Below are positions 31,962 to 42,219 of a stretch of 64,000 nucleotides of DNA, piece by piece. This DNA comes from Lysobacter sp. TY2-98 (GTDB lineage Bacteria > Pseudomonadota > Gammaproteobacteria > Xanthomonadales > Xanthomonadaceae). The stretch covers positions 124,001 to 188,000 of the forward strand of contig NZ_CP031413.1 of the NCBI RefSeq assembly GCF_003367355.1. The letters run 5' to 3'. Numbering within the stretch: position 1 is the first letter of the stretch; every line of letters starts with the position of its first letter. A program made the translations under genes and the position numbers. Below the pieces are notes generated by a model. The model was not told the DNA's origin, searched no databases, and saw only the letters and a list, made by a program, of their open reading frames with translations.

Positions 31962-32938
31962 GCATCGCCATCGTCCCGTCGCGCGTCACCGATCCGGCCG
32001 TGTTCGGCCGCGTCGCCGTGCTCATGGGCGGCACCAGTTCCGAGCGCGAAGTCTCGCTCGACTCCGGTCGCAACGTGCTGGAGGCACTGCAGTCGAAGGG
32101 CGTGAATGCATTCGGCGTCGACGGCATTCCGGCGCTGGTCGATGCGATCCGCGACGGCCGCGTCGACCGCGTGTTCAACATCCTCCACGGCAACAAGGGC
32201 GGTGGCGAGGACGGCGTGCTGCAGGGCCTGCTCGAAGCGCTGCGCATTCCGTACACCGGTTCGGGCGTGCTCGGCTCCGCGCTGTCGATGGACAAGATCC
32301 GCACCAAGCAGGTGTGGTTGAGCGTGGGCCTGCCGACGCCGCGCTACATCCGCCTGAAGAAGGGCGACGACGTGCATGCCGCGGGACGGAGCCTTGGCCT
32401 GCCCGTGATCGTGAAGCCGTCGTGCGAAGGCTCGAGCGTCGGCGTGTCGCGCGTGCACGACAACGCGGGCCTCGACGAAGCCGTCGAACTCGCCGCGCGC
32501 TATCCGGGCGAGATGCTGATGGAGCAGCTCGTCGTCGGCGACGAACTTACCGTCGCGGTCATCGCGAACGGCGACGACTTCGTCGCGCTGCCGTCGATCC
32601 GCATCGTCCCCAAGGGCGAGTGGTACGACTACAACGCCAAGTACATCGCCGAGGACACGCAGTATCTGTGTCCGGGTCTCGAAGGCGACGGCGAGGCGGA
32701 GATCCGTCGCATCGCCGTCGAAGCGTTCAAGGCCGCGGGCTGTGAAGGCTGGGGTCGCGTCGACGTCATGCGCGATCGCCGCGCCGGCCAGTTCTTCCTG
32801 CTCGAAGTGAACACCGCGCCCGGCATGACCAGCCATTCGTTGGTGCCCAAGGCCGCGCGCCAGGTCGGCATCGAATTCGCCGACCTGTGCTGGCGCGTGC
32901 TCGAGTCGAGCCTCGCGCGCGGAGGTGCCGCGGCGTGA
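31958..32938 (+). CDS. ddl: D-alanine:D-alanine ligase
   Basis: 326 residues from GTG 31958. ATP-grasp ligase producing D-Ala-D-Ala for Mur[74 protein letters not shown] and [19 protein letters not shown] are diagnostic of the DdlB type found inside dcw clusters. Overlaps murC and ftsQ. Confidence 0.97.
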   Translation: MSIAIVPSRVTDPAVFGRVAVLMGGTSSEREVSLDSGRNVLEALQSKGVNAFGVDGIPALVDAIRDGRVDRVFNILHGNKGGGEDGVLQGLLEALRIPYTGSGVLGSALSMDKIRTKQVWLSVGLPTPRYIRLKKGDDVHAAGRSLGLPVIVKPSCEGSSVGVSRVHDNAGLDEAVELAARYPGEMLMEQLVVGDELTVAVIANGDDFVALPSIRIVPKGEWYDYNAKYIAEDTQYLCPGLEGDGEAEIRRIAVEAFKAAGCEGWGRVDVMRDRRAGQFFLLEVNTAPGMTSHSLVPKAARQVGIEFADLCWRVLESSLARGGAAA

Positions 32939-33807
32939 ACCCGATGCTCCGTCTCGCCGGCTGGCTGATCGCGGTGGCGCTCGTCGCGCTGCCGGTGGTC
33001 GCCGTGCTGCGCGGATGGATCGGCGCCGAGCGCTGGCCGCTCACGCATCTACGCGCGACGGGCCGTTTCGAACATGTCGACCCGAAGCTCGTGCAGGCGG
33101 CGTTGCTGCCGTACGCGAAGCACGGTTATTTCGCCGTCGATCTTCAGGGGGCGCAGGCCGCGGTCGCGAAGCTGCCGTGGGTCGACCAGGCGCAGGTGCG
33201 CAAGCGCTGGCCGGACGTCCTCGAGGTGTCGATCACCGAGCACCGCCCGTTCGCGCGCTGGGGCAGGGATCGCCTGCTGTCCGACCGCGGCGCGTTGTTT
33301 GACGCGCGTGGTGCGCAGGTGCCGCCCGGTCTGCCGAATTTCGCCGGTCCGGATGCGCGCACGCGCGACGTGGTCGAGCTGTACCAGCAGTCGCGCACGC
33401 TGTTCGCACCGATCGGCATGCAGGTCGACACCGTCGTGCTCGATCCGCGCGGCAGCTGGACGCTCACGCTGCTCGATCGCGCCCACGGCGGCATTCCGAC
33501 GCAGGTCATCGTCGGCCGCGCCGAAGCACGCGCCCGCATTGGGCGTTTCGTGCGCCTGATGCCGCAGCTGCTCGTCAATCCCGAGCGCCACATCGAGCGC
33601 GCCGACCTTCGCTACACCAACGGTTTCGCACTCGTGTGGAGCACGCCGCAGGCGCCCGCACCGGCGAAGCCCGCGACCGCCGCTGCCGTGATCCCGGCCA
33701 CGCCCTGGGCCGCCGCAATCGACACGCTCAAGCGCGCCCTCTCCGCGACGCAGGCGCCGCGCGCCGCGTTCGTCCTCCCCCGATTCCCCACTTCGTCTCT
33801 CACATGA
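32935..33807 (+). CDS. ftsQ: Cell division protein FtsQ
   Basis: 290 residues from GTG 32935, overlapping ddl by 4 bases. One N-terminal membrane helix (residues about 4-23, [21 protein letters not shown]) is followed by a POTRA domain ([60 protein letters not shown]) and the beta domain. The C-terminal Ala/Pro-rich tail of about 50 residues is unusual in length. It recruits FtsL and FtsB at the septum. Confidence 0.95.
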   Translation: MNPMLRLAGWLIAVALVALPVVAVLRGWIGAERWPLTHLRATGRFEHVDPKLVQAALLPYAKHGYFAVDLQGAQAAVAKLPWVDQAQVRKRWPDVLEVSITEHRPFARWGRDRLLSDRGALFDARGAQVPPGLPNFAGPDARTRDVVELYQQSRTLFAPIGMQVDTVVLDPRGSWTLTLLDRAHGGIPTQVIVGRAEARARIGRFVRLMPQLLVNPERHIERADLRYTNGFALVWSTPQAPAPAKPATAAAVIPATPWAAAIDTLKRALSATQAPRAAFVLPRFPTSSLT

Positions 33808-35042
33808 ACCGCAAGGGCGACAAATCCCTCATCGTCGGCCTCGACATCGGCACCTCCAAGGTGACGGCGCTGGTCGGCGAATACCTGCCCGGCCAGCCGA
33901 TCGAAGTGATCGGACTCGGCTCGCACGAGTCGCGCGGCATGCGCCGCGGCGTCGTCGTCGACATCGATTCGACCGTGCAGTCGATCCAGCGCGCGATCGA
34001 GGAGGCCGAGCTCATGGCCGGCTGCGAGATCCGCTCGGTCTACGCCTCGATCTCCGGCAGCCACATCCAGTGCCGCAATTCGCAGGGCATCGCGCCGATC
34101 CGCGACAACAGCGAAGTCACGTACGCCGATCTCGATCGCGTCCTCGACGCGGCGAAGGCGGTCGCGATCCCGGCCGACCAGAAGATCCTGCACGCGATCC
34201 CGCGCGACTACGTGCTCGACGACTCGCAGGAAGGCATCCGCAACCCGGTCGGCATGACCGGCGTGCGGCTCGAGGTGCATGCGCACCTGGTGATCTGCGC
34301 GCAGTCGGCCGCCGCGAACATCAGCAAGTGCGTGCAGAAGTGCGGGCTGGCGGTCGACGACCTGATCCTGTCGGTGCTGGCTTCCTCGCAGGCGGTGCTG
34401 ACGCCGGACGAGCGCGAACTCGGCGTGGTCTGCGTCGATATCGGCGCTGGCACCACCGACATCGCAGTGTTCGTGCAGGGCGCGATCGCGCACAGCGCGA
34501 GCCTGCCGATCGCCGGCGACAAGGTCACCGAGGACATCGCGCACATGCTGCGCACGCCGACGCCGGAAGCCGAACAGATCAAGGTCCGCTACGCCTGCGC
34601 GCTGTCGCAGATGGCGACGGCGGAAGAGTCGATCCAGGTGCCGAGCGTGGGTGACCGTCCGCCGCGTCGCATGCCGCGCGCATCGCTCGCGCAGGCGGTG
34701 CAGGCGCGTTACGAGGAAATCTTCGAGATGGTGCAGGCCGAGCTGCGCCGTTCCGGCTTCGAGCAGCACGTCCGCGCCGGCATGGTGCTGACGGGCGGCG
34801 CATCGAAGATGGAAGGCGTGGTCGAACTCGCCGAAGAGATGCTGCAGATGCCGGTGCGCGTGGGGATTCCGCAGCACGTCACCGGGTTGGGTGAAGTGGT
34901 GGGCAACCCGGTGCATGGCACCGGCGTGGGCCTGCTGCTGATGGGAAGCCAGATCGAAAACCCGCGTCGGCCGATGTTGCCGACGGGTCGTGCGGGCGGC
35001 TTCCTGAGCAAGTTGAAGAACTGGTATCGCGGCGAGTTCTGA
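33804..35042 (+). CDS. ftsA: Cell division protein FtsA
   Basis: 412 residues. Actin-like ATPase tethering FtsZ to the membrane. Phosphate-1 motif GLDIGTSKVTALVG at 11-24, the 1C domain beginning after GVVVDIDSTVQSI, phosphate-2 VCVDIGAGTTDIAVF, adenosine motif VLTGGASKMEGV and the C-terminal amphipathic targeting helix (GFLSKLKNWYRGEF) are all visible. ATG 33804 overlaps the ftsQ stop. Confidence 0.97.
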   Translation: MNRKGDKSLIVGLDIGTSKVTALVGEYLPGQPIEVIGLGSHESRGMRRGVVVDIDSTVQSIQRAIEEAELMAGCEIRSVYASISGSHIQCRNSQGIAPIRDNSEVTYADLDRVLDAAKAVAIPADQKILHAIPRDYVLDDSQEGIRNPVGMTGVRLEVHAHLVICAQSAAANISKCVQKCGLAVDDLILSVLASSQAVLTPDERELGVVCVDIGAGTTDIAVFVQGAIAHSASLPIAGDKVTEDIAHMLRTPTPEAEQIKVRYACALSQMATAEESIQVPSVGDRPPRRMPRASLAQAVQARYEEIFEMVQAELRRSGFEQHVRAGMVLTGGASKMEGVVELAEEMLQMPVRVGIPQHVTGLGEVVGNPVHGTGVGLLLMGSQIENPRRPMLPTGRAGGFLSKLKNWYRGEF

Positions 35043-35209
35043 AGGCAGAACGCGTCGTTGGTCGCGGGCGGGCGAAGAAGCAAAAAAAAGTTGAAGAAAT
35101 TTTCGTAGCGACGACACACAGCGTTTCGTACATCAGCAACAATACACATCAAATAAAGCAGGCATCGGGGACGAAACGAATGCCTGCACCAACAATGAGG
35201 ACAACGGAC
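35043..35209 (+). promoter_or_regulatory. AT-rich ftsZ leader and probable promoter region
   Basis: The only long A/T-rich stretch inside the dcw cluster: a run of eight A near 35082, then TTGAAGAAATTTT and later AACAATACACATCAAATAAAG. It breaks the chain of overlapping genes and likely carries a separate ftsZ promoter. No -35/-10 pair could be assigned with confidence. GAGG stands about 10 bases before the ftsZ ATG. Confidence 0.45.
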
Positions 35210-36439
35210 ATGCAATTCGAACTGGTCGAGAAGATGGCGCCGAATGCGGTCATCAAGGTCGTCGGCGTGGGCGGCGGTGGCGGTAATGCCGTGGCGCACA
35301 TGGTCAACGCGAGCGTCGACGGCGTGGAGTTCATCACCGCCAACACCGACGCGCAGGCAATCAAGAACTGCGGCGCGAAGCTGCAGCTGCAGCTCGGTGG
35401 CAACGTCACCAAGGGCCTCGGTGCCGGCGCGAATCCGGAAGTCGGCCGCCAGGCCGCGCTCGAAGATCGCGATCGCATCATGGACGCGCTGCAGGGCGCC
35501 GACATGGTGTTCATCACCGCTGGCATGGGTGGCGGCACCGGTACGGGCGCCGCGCCGGTCGTCGCGCAGCTCGCGAAGGAGATGGGCATCCTGACCGTCG
35601 CCGTCGTGACCAAGCCGTTCCCGTTCGAAGGCCGCCGCCGCATGCAGGTGGCGCTCAAGGGCATCGACGAGCTGAGCCAGCACTGCGACTCGCTGATCAC
35701 CATCCCGAATGAAAAGCTGATCACCGTGCTCGGTCGCAACGCGACGATGATCCAGGCATTCCGTGCCGCCAACGACGTGCTGCTCGGCGCCGTGCAGGGC
35801 ATCGCCGACCTCATCGTCCGTCCGGGCCTGATCAACGTCGACTTCGCCGACGTGCGCACCGTCATGAGTGAGATGGGTCTCGCGATGATGGGCACCGGCG
35901 CCGCGCGCGGCGACGATCGTGCGCAGGCCGCGGCCGAAGCCGCGATCCAGAACCCGCTGCTCGACGACGTCAATCTGTCGGGCGCGAACGGCATCCTCGT
36001 CAACATCACCGCCGGCCCGGATTTCACGATGGCCGAGTTCGACGAAGTCGGCCGCACGGTCGAGCAGTTCGCGTCCGAAGACGCGACCGTCGTCATCGGT
36101 ACCGTGCTCGATCCGGACATGCAGGACGAAGTGCGCGTCACCGTCGTCGCGACGGGTCTCAATCGCGCGGTCACGCGTTCGAGCAACTTCGAGCCGCAGC
36201 GTCGTCCGCAGATGCAGGTCGTCGCCACCAAGCGCGACGGCACCACCGGCATGCCGATCGAGGACATCACCAACGCGTACTCGCCGAACGTGTCGAACAG
36301 CGTGCCGAGCTTCACCAGCGGCCTGCGCACGCGTGTCGATGCCGCGCCGTCGGCACCGGCGTCGCAGCCGGCGGTCGCGGACTTCGGCGGTGACAGCTAC
36401 CTCGACATCCCGGCCTTCCTGCGTCGCCAGGCCGACTGA
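35210..36439 (+). CDS. ftsZ: Cell division GTPase FtsZ
   Basis: 409 residues. Tubulin-like GTPase that forms the Z ring. IKVVGVGGGGGNAVAHMV near the start, the tubulin signature GGGTGTG near 107, NVDFADVRTVMSEMG (T7 loop) and GANGILVNITAGPDFT are intact. After a variable linker the C-terminal peptide DIPAFLRRQAD would bind FtsA and ZipA. The ATG at 35210 is preferred over one at 35180 because of the GAGG site and family length. Confidence 0.98.
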   Translation: MQFELVEKMAPNAVIKVVGVGGGGGNAVAHMVNASVDGVEFITANTDAQAIKNCGAKLQLQLGGNVTKGLGAGANPEVGRQAALEDRDRIMDALQGADMVFITAGMGGGTGTGAAPVVAQLAKEMGILTVAVVTKPFPFEGRRRMQVALKGIDELSQHCDSLITIPNEKLITVLGRNATMIQAFRAANDVLLGAVQGIADLIVRPGLINVDFADVRTVMSEMGLAMMGTGAARGDDRAQAAAEAAIQNPLLDDVNLSGANGILVNITAGPDFTMAEFDEVGRTVEQFASEDATVVIGTVLDPDMQDEVRVTVVATGLNRAVTRSSNFEPQRRPQMQVVATKRDGTTGMPIEDITNAYSPNVSNSVPSFTSGLRTRVDAAPSAPASQPAVADFGGDSYLDIPAFLRRQAD

Positions 36440-36606
36440 GGTTCCGTACGCGCCGACCGCGATGCGGTCGGTCGCGGCATCCCGTCATCGGTGCACGGCA
36501 CCGGTGCGGGCGCGTCACCGCCGATGCCGCGCGCATCGGGTGCTGCAGTGCGTCGCATCCGTGCGACGTCGAATACTTCGGTCGCCGTCCGTCGACCGTC
36601 GCTTGG
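36440..36606. other. Gap after ftsZ
   Basis: No gene seen. It holds a hairpin immediately after the stop (CCGACCGC/GCGGTCGG, 36453-36471, three-base loop) and otherwise unremarkable GC-rich sequence. With the terminator and the lpxC leader it makes up the 379-base space between ftsZ and lpxC. Confidence 0.5.
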
Positions 36607-36637
36607 GGTGGGATGCCTTCGGGCATCCCACCGTTTT
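36607..36637 (+). terminator. ftsZ terminator
   Basis: An 11-bp perfect stem (GGTGGGATGCC with GGCATCCCACC) closed by a TTCG tetraloop, followed by GTTTT. It is a strong intrinsic terminator about 168 bases after the ftsZ stop and ends the dcw cluster. Confidence 0.8.
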
Positions 36638-36818
36638 CCGTTCGGGCTTACCGGTGGTCGGATCGTCAGCGCCGCGAACCCGTGACATGACCTCGCGTTC
36701 ACGCCGGGTGCCGCTTATGTCCCGTCGGTGAAACAGCCCATGCCGGCTTTTCCGTTCAGGTTCAGCCGACCCCGTGTTAACTTTTTCGTCCGGTACGTAC
36801 CAGGCTCGACCACGCCCC

Positions 36819-37742
36819 ATGCCCCGCCAGCGAACTCTCAAGAACACCATCCGCGCGACCGGAGTCGGTCTGCACAGCGGTGAAAAGGTGTTCATGACGC
36901 TGCGCCCGGCGCCCATCGACACCGGCATCGTGTTCCGGCGCACCGATCTCGATCCCGTTGCCGAAGTGCCGGGGCGTGCGGATCTCGTTACCGAGACGAT
37001 CCTCTGCACCGGCCTGAGCTGCGGCGCCGCGAAGATCCAGACCGTCGAGCACCTGCTGTCCGCGCTCGCGGGTCTCGGCATCGACAACTGCTACATCGAG
37101 CTGTCCGCGGCGGAAGTGCCGATCATGGACGGCTCCGCGGGCCCCTTCGTTTTCCTTCTGCAATCGGCGGGCATCGCCGAGCAGGAAAAGCCGAAGCGCT
37201 TCATCCGCGTGACGCGCGAGGTCGAAGTGCGCGACGGCGACAAGTTCGCGCGCTTCTCGCCGCATGACGGCTTCCGCATCGGCTTCACCGTCCAGTTCGA
37301 CCATCCGGCGATCCCCGCCTCGCAATCGCGTGCGGTCGTCGACTTCTCGACCGAGGCCTACATCCGCGAAGTGAGCCGCGCGCGTACGTTCGGCTTCATG
37401 CGCGATCTCGAGTACATGCGCGAGCGCAACCTCGGCCTCGGCGGCTCGATGGACAACGCGATCGTCCTCGACGAGTTCCGCGTGCTCAACGACGACGGCC
37501 TGCGTTACGCCGACGAATTCGTGCGCCACAAGATCCTCGACGCGGTGGGCGACCTCTATCTCGCCGGCCACCCCATCATCGGCGCCTACGAGGGCTACAA
37601 GTCCGGCCACGCGCTCAACAATAAGCTGGTGCGTGCGCTTCTCGCCGAGCAGGGCGCGTGGGAAGAGGTGACGTTCACCGATTCCGAGCCGACGCCGGTC
37701 GCGTTCGGCACGCCGGGTCTGCCGGCGCTCGGGACGATCTGA
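36819..37742 (+). CDS. lpxC: UDP-3-O-acyl-GlcNAc deacetylase
   Basis: 307 residues. Zinc deacetylase committing UDP-acyl-GlcNAc to lipid [11 protein letters not shown] with zinc His78, [13 protein letters not shown], the [19 protein letters not shown] region with zinc ligands His237 and Asp241, and the catalytic His264 in SGHALNNKL are present. ATG 36819 begins at the conserved RTLKNTI motif. It is transcribed separately from ftsZ; the 36638-36818 leader shows no clear promoter. Confidence 0.98.
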   Translation: MPRQRTLKNTIRATGVGLHSGEKVFMTLRPAPIDTGIVFRRTDLDPVAEVPGRADLVTETILCTGLSCGAAKIQTVEHLLSALAGLGIDNCYIELSAAEVPIMDGSAGPFVFLLQSAGIAEQEKPKRFIRVTREVEVRDGDKFARFSPHDGFRIGFTVQFDHPAIPASQSRAVVDFSTEAYIREVSRARTFGFMRDLEYMRERNLGLGGSMDNAIVLDEFRVLNDDGLRYADEFVRHKILDAVGDLYLAGHPIIGAYEGYKSGHALNNKLVRALLAEQGAWEEVTFTDSEPTPVAFGTPGLPALGTI

Positions 37743-37778
37743 GCGGGCTCGTCCTTTCCAATCAACGACTTGCATCGC

Positions 37779-37814
37779 GCGGCGCGGCCTTTAGGGTCGC
37801 GCCGCAGTCGTTTT
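37779..37814 (+). terminator. lpxC terminator hairpin
   Basis: GCGGCGCG pairs with CGCGCCGC across an 11-base loop GCCTTTAGGGT; a TTTT run follows seven bases later. The core is nearly repeated after secA at 42220-42249. Confidence 0.55.
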
Positions 37815-37904
37815 GGGGGTGCGCCTCACGACCGTTCGTCGTCACGCCGGTGAATTTCCGGTGACGAATAACCCCGTCTTAACGAAACCGTCGCCTCGCT
37901 TACC

Positions 37905-37920
37905 GGGGTGTTAACACCCC
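37905..37920. repeat. Perfect 16-bp palindrome between lpxC and dciA
   Basis: GGGGTGTTAACACCCC. It stands in the convergent space between lpxC and dciA, 81 bases past the dciA stop on the minus strand. There is no loop and no T-run, so a protein-binding site is as likely as a hairpin. Confidence 0.5.
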
Positions 37921-38001
37921 TCGGTCATCCGCTGCGTACGATGCCGCCACCTCGCCGTCCGGCATACCACGCCGTACGGGAGGCGCATCACGCGTACGGG
38001 A

Positions 38002-38424
38002 CTATTCGACGTCCCTCAGCGATGCCAACGCCGCCTGCAGCGCCTTCTGCGCTTCGGCGGACATGGGACGAGGTGCCCTGACCGGTCGGTCGGTGGACGT
38101 CCCCGGCGATGTCCTGATCACGACGTCGTCCGCAGCAAGCCCGAGGGAACGGGCCGCATGAAGGAGTTCCGGACCGGCCAGCCGCAGCTTGGCCTGCCAG
38201 ACCGGAGCGTCGACGACAAACACGAGCCTCCCGCGATCGTAGTTCGCGAGCCGCGCATGCGCGGCCAGCCCCGCGGGCAGGCATGGGCGTAATCGACCGT
38301 CCAGGTCATCGAGCCACAGGGCTCGACGCACGGGGTCGCCGCCCGGACCCTCCAGCAGCGCATCGAGCGGTGCACGGGCGGGACCGGTGGCCTTCTTCCG
38401 GGATCTGGGCGTGGAATCTGACAT
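38002..38424 (-). CDS. dciA: DciA-type replicative helicase loader (DUF721)
   Basis: 140 residues. DUF721 domain over most of the length: LDALLEGPGGDPVRRALWLDDLDGRLRPCLPAGLAAHARLANYDRGRLVFVVDAPVWQAKLRLAGPELL. DciA loads DnaB on DNA in bacteria lacking DnaC-type loaders. The N-terminal part is basic and the C-terminus short and acidic. ATG 38424 is preferred to a longer reading. It is divergent from the M23 peptidase gene with only seven bases between the start codons, so the promoters must overlap the coding regions or each other. Confidence 0.88.
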   Translation of the reverse strand: MSDSTPRSRKKATGPARAPLDALLEGPGGDPVRRALWLDDLDGRLRPCLPAGLAAHARLANYDRGRLVFVVDAPVWQAKLRLAGPELLHAARSLGLAADDVVIRTSPGTSTDRPVRAPRPMSAEAQKALQAALASLRDVE

Positions 38425-38431
38425 CGGACCT

Positions 38432-39328
38432 ATGACCGTTTCGACCATCGTAAATCCCCGCGATCTCATCAGCGATGCGCTCGCCTTCCTCGGCGAACGC
38501 GCGGCCCGGCGCCCGGCGCTGGCGCTTTCCGTCTTCATGGCCGGCGGCCTTGCGCTGCTGGCCGCGGGCGGTGTCGCCGGCTCGGCGATCTCCCGTCAGC
38601 ACTACCAGCAACAGATCGCGCGGCAATCGCCCGCGCAGGCGCAGCGCGAAATCAACGCGCTCGCAGCGCGCGTCGGCGAGCTGCAGGCCCAGGCCAACCG
38701 TCTCAATGCGCTAGGTGACCGACTGACCCGCATGGGTGGCCTCAAGGACGGCGAATTCGACTTCGACCGCCCGGTGGGCGTCGGCGGCGCGGGTCCGGTC
38801 CACGACATGCCCAAGGCCGAGCTGGGCCAGAGCCTCGACCTGCTCTCGCGACAGCTGCGCAGCTCGGGCGATCAGCTCACCGTGCTCGACACCCTGCTGA
38901 CCGACCGCCAGCTCACGCTCGCCTCCGTGCCCTCGCGCGCGCCGGTGCGCGACAGCTACGTCACCTCCGGCTTCGGCGATCGCGCCGACCCGATCGCGGG
39001 CGGCGGCGAGTTCCACAAGGGCATCGATTTCTCCGCCAACACCGGCGACCCGGTGCTGGCGGTCGCGGACGGCGTGGTCAGCTTCGTCGGCCAGCGCTCG
39101 GGCTACGGCAATGTGGTCGAAATCGACCACGGCAATGGCTACGTGACGCGCTACGCGCACAACTCGCAACTCGAGCGTCGCCAAGGCGAACTCGTCCGTG
39201 CGGGCGATGAAATCGCCAAGGCAGGCTCGACCGGCCGCTCCACCGGCGCCCACGTGCATCTGGAAGTCTGGCAGGACGGTCGCGTGGTGAATCCGCGTCC
39301 CTTCCTTCAGGACGCGCTGCGCGGCTGA
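38432..39328 (+). CDS. M23 family (LytM-type) peptidase
   Basis: 298 residues. An N-terminal hydrophobic segment (about 33-52) anchors it in the inner membrane. A coiled-coil-like stretch follows (about 60-90, AQREINALAARVGELQAQANRLNAL), then the C-terminal M23 domain from about 178: YVTSGFGDRADPI, HKGIDF with zinc His195 and Asp199, and the HVH motif at 274-276. All metal ligands are present, so it should be an active glycyl or DAP endopeptidase cutting peptidoglycan cross-links. Located next to secA in xanthomonads generally. Confidence 0.9.
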   Translation: MTVSTIVNPRDLISDALAFLGERAARRPALALSVFMAGGLALLAAGGVAGSAISRQHYQQQIARQSPAQAQREINALAARVGELQAQANRLNALGDRLTRMGGLKDGEFDFDRPVGVGGAGPVHDMPKAELGQSLDLLSRQLRSSGDQLTVLDTLLTDRQLTLASVPSRAPVRDSYVTSGFGDRADPIAGGGEFHKGIDFSANTGDPVLAVADGVVSFVGQRSGYGNVVEIDHGNGYVTRYAHNSQLERRQGELVRAGDEIAKAGSTGRSTGAHVHLEVWQDGRVVNPRPFLQDALRG

Positions 39329-39389
39329 CCGGCAACCGGCTGGCTTGCAAACGCCGCCGACCGCCTCCAGCTACAATCCGCGATGCCGT

Positions 39390-39414
39390 AAAAGGGCGCC
39401 CAGCGCCCTTTTTT
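39390..39414 (+). terminator. Intrinsic terminator between the M23 gene and secA
   Basis: AAAAGGGCGC and GCGCCCTTTT flank a CCA loop, followed by further T. It is symmetric enough to work in both directions. TACAAT at 39372-39377 just before it could be a -10, which would place the hairpin inside the secA leader. Confidence 0.8.
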
Positions 39415-39421
39415 ATTGGTG

Positions 39422-39439
39422 GCGACGTTCGAACGTCGC
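39422..39439. repeat. Perfect 18-bp palindrome in the secA leader
   Basis: GCGACGTTCGAACGTCGC, 27 bases before the secA ATG. It is either a protein-binding operator or an RNA hairpin near the ribosome-binding site. Confidence 0.55.
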
Positions 39440-39466
39440 TGCAGCCCCTTTTTCAACCGGTCCGTC

Positions 39467-42193
39467 ATGCTCAACAGCCTGCTCACCCGTGTCTTCGGCA
39501 GCCGCAACGAACGTCTCCTGCGCCAGTTGCAGCGCTCCGTCGACAAGATCAACGCCCTCGAGCCGCAGATCCAGAAGCTCAGCGACGAGGAGCTGAAGGC
39601 GAAGACGCCGGAGTTCCAGCAGCGCATCGCCAACGGCGAATCGCTCGACAAGATCCTTCCCGAAGCCTTCGCGGTCTGCCGCGAGGCCTCGGTGCGCGTG
39701 CTCGGCATGCGTCATTTCGACGTGCAGCTGATCGGCGGCATGGTGCTGCACCTGGGCAAGATCGCCGAGATGCGCACCGGCGAAGGCAAGACGCTGACCG
39801 CGACGCTGCCGGTCTACCTCAACGCGTTGGAAGGCAAGGGCGTCCACGTCGTCACCGTCAACGACTACCTCGCCCGCCGCGACGCCGCGCAGATGGGCAA
39901 GCTCTACGGCTGGCTCGGCCTGACCACCAGCGTCGTCTATCCGGGCATGCCGCATTCGGACAAGAGCGCCGCCTACGCCGCGGACATCACCTACGCGACC
40001 AACAACGAGATCGGCTTCGACTACCTGCGCGACAACATGGCGCTGTCGAAGGCCGACCGCGTGCAGCGTGGCCTCAATTTCGCGATCGTCGACGAAGTCG
40101 ACTCGATCCTGATCGACGAAGCACGCACGCCGCTCATCATTTCCGGCCCGGCCGACGAATCGCCGGAGCTCTACATCAAGGTCAACCGCATCGTCCCGAG
40201 CTTCGTCCGTCAGGCGACGGAAGAGGGCGAGGGCGACTTCTGGGTCGACGAGAAGGCCAAGCAGGTGCACCTGTCCGAAGCGGGCCAGGAGCACGCGGAA
40301 GAGTTGCTGCGCCAAGCCGGCATCCTCGGCGAGGACGACGAGCTGTACGACCCGCGCCATCTCAGCGTCGTGCACCACCTCAATGCGGCGATGCGCGCGC
40401 ATTCGATCTATCAGCGTGACGTCGACTACATCGTGCGCGACGGCGAAGTCGTCATCGTCGACGAGTTCACCGGCCGCACGCTGCCGGGTCGTCGCTGGTC
40501 CGACGGCCTGCACCAGGCGGTCGAGGCGAAGGAAGGCGTGCCGGTCCAGCGCGAGAACCAGACGCTCGCATCGATCACCTTCCAGAACCTGTTCCGCATG
40601 TACAACAAGCTGGCCGGCATGACCGGTACGGCCGATACGGAAGCCTACGAGTTCCAGAGCATCTACGGCCTGGAAGTCACGGTGATCCCGACCAACCGCG
40701 CGATGATCCGCAAGGACCATCCGGACGCGGTCTTCCTCAACCGCAACGGCAAGTTCCGTGCGGTGATCAACGAGATCAAGACCGCGCACGAGAAGAAGCA
40801 GCCGGTGCTGGTCGGCACGACGTCGATCGAAGTGTCGGAAATGCTCAGCAAGCAGCTGACCGAAGCGGGTATCCCCCACGAAGTGCTCAACGCGAAGCAG
40901 CACGAGCGCGAGGCGCACATCGTCGCGCAGGCGGGTCGCCCGGCGGCGATCACGATCGCCACGAACATGGCCGGCCGCGGTACCGACATCGTGCTGGGCG
41001 GTTCGCTGGAAGCCGAACTCGCCGCGCTCGAAGCGAACGGCACGGAAGTCGACGAAGTCACGAAGCAGCGTCTGAAGTCGGAATGGCAGGCGCGGCATGA
41101 AGCGGTCAAGGCCGCCGGCGGTCTGCACATCATCGGCACCGAACGCCACGAGTCGCGCCGCATCGACAACCAGCTGCGCGGCCGCTCGGGCCGCCAGGGC
41201 GACCCCGGTTCGTCGCGCTTCTACCTGTCGCTCGAAGACAACCTGATGCGCATCTTCGCGGCCGACTGGGTGCAGCGCGTCATGGCGCGCATGGGCCTGA
41301 AGGAAGACGACATCATCGAGTCGCCGCTGGTCACGAAGCAGATCGCGAATGCGCAGCGGAAGGTCGAGGCGCACAACTTCGACATCCGCAAGAACCTGCT
41401 CGAGTTCGACGACGTCAACAACGACCAGCGCAAGGTCATCTACGGCCAGCGTGACGAGCTGCTCGAAGCCGAGGACATCGCCGAGAACATCGCGGCGATC
41501 CGTGGCGACGTGGTGGCCGAAACGGTCGAACGCTTCGTGCCGCCGAATTCGATCGACGAGCAGTGGGACCTGCGCGGCCTTGAGTCGACGATCGCCGAGG
41601 ACTTCGGCGTGCAGCTCGACCTGGACGCGCTGGTGAAGGCGTCGCCGGAACTCGACGCCGAAGGCGTGCTGACGCACGTCGAGGACGCGGTGACCAAGCA
41701 CTTCAGCGATCGCGAGCAGATGCTGGGCAGCGAGACCGCCCGCATGCTCGAGAAGCACATCATGCTCAACGTGCTCGACCAGAGCTGGAAGGAGCACCTC
41801 GCGCGCATGGACTACCTGCGCCAGGGCATCCACCTGCGCGGTTACGCGCAGAAGCAGCCCAAGCAGGAATACAAGCGCGAAGCCTTCGAACTGTTCTCCG
41901 AGATGCTGGAGAAGGTGAAGCGTGAAGTCGTGACGCTGCTGGCCCGCGTGCGCATCCGCACCGAGGAAGAGATCGCGCAGGAAGAAGCCGCCGCGCGCGC
42001 GCAGCTCGAGGCGCAGGCGCGCCAGATGCAGTTTCAGCACGCCGATGTCGGCGGCTTCAGTGCCGACGAGGAAGCGGGCGACGTGCTCGCGGCCAGCGCC
42101 GCCGCCGCGGCCGCCGGCACGATCGGTCGGAATGATCCCTGCCCGTGTGGCAGCGGCAAGAAGTACAAGCACTGCCACGGCCAGCTCGCCTGA
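39467..42193 (+). CDS. secA: Protein translocase ATPase SecA
   Basis: 908 residues. Motor for Sec export. Starts with [21 protein letters not shown], Walker [12 protein letters not shown] (about 103-113), [20 protein letters not shown] (DEAD-like Walker B), the preprotein cross-linking domain, [14 protein letters not shown] and the [20 protein letters not shown] motif. The C-terminal zinc motif [14 protein letters not shown] for SecB and lipid binding is intact. The start is after the leader palindrome; no secM-like gene is seen upstream. Confidence 0.98.
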   Translation: MLNSLLTRVFGSRNERLLRQLQRSVDKINALEPQIQKLSDEELKAKTPEFQQRIANGESLDKILPEAFAVCREASVRVLGMRHFDVQLIGGMVLHLGKIAEMRTGEGKTLTATLPVYLNALEGKGVHVVTVNDYLARRDAAQMGKLYGWLGLTTSVVYPGMPHSDKSAAYAADITYATNNEIGFDYLRDNMALSKADRVQRGLNFAIVDEVDSILIDEARTPLIISGPADESPELYIKVNRIVPSFVRQATEEGEGDFWVDEKAKQVHLSEAGQEHAEELLRQAGILGEDDELYDPRHLSVVHHLNAAMRAHSIYQRDVDYIVRDGEVVIVDEFTGRTLPGRRWSDGLHQAVEAKEGVPVQRENQTLASITFQNLFRMYNKLAGMTGTADTEAYEFQSIYGLEVTVIPTNRAMIRKDHPDAVFLNRNGKFRAVINEIKTAHEKKQPVLVGTTSIEVSEMLSKQLTEAGIPHEVLNAKQHEREAHIVAQAGRPAAITIATNMAGRGTDIVLGGSLEAELAALEANGTEVDEVTKQRLKSEWQARHEAVKAAGGLHIIGTERHESRRIDNQLRGRSGRQGDPGSSRFYLSLEDNLMRIFAADWVQRVMARMGLKEDDIIESPLVTKQIANAQRKVEAHNFDIRKNLLEFDDVNNDQRKVIYGQRDELLEAEDIAENIAAIRGDVVAETVERFVPPNSIDEQWDLRGLESTIAEDFGVQLDLDALVKASPELDAEGVLTHVEDAVTKHFSDREQMLGSETARMLEKHIMLNVLDQSWKEHLARMDYLRQGIHLRGYAQKQPKQEYKREAFELFSEMLEKVKREVVTLLARVRIRTEEEIAQEEAAARAQLEAQARQMQFQHADVGGFSADEEAGDVLAASAAAAAAGTIGRNDPCPCGSGKKYKHCHGQLA

Positions 42194-42219
42194 TCGGCCA
42201 TCGCACGAGCGGTAATCCT

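Noticed and set aside
36774..36818. Longer lpxC start
   Set aside because: Adds 15 residues absent in the family; ATG 36819 begins at the conserved N-terminus.
39413..42178. 921-codon open frame antisense to secA
   Set aside because: Mirror of highly biased GC-rich codons; no ribosome-binding site or domain features.
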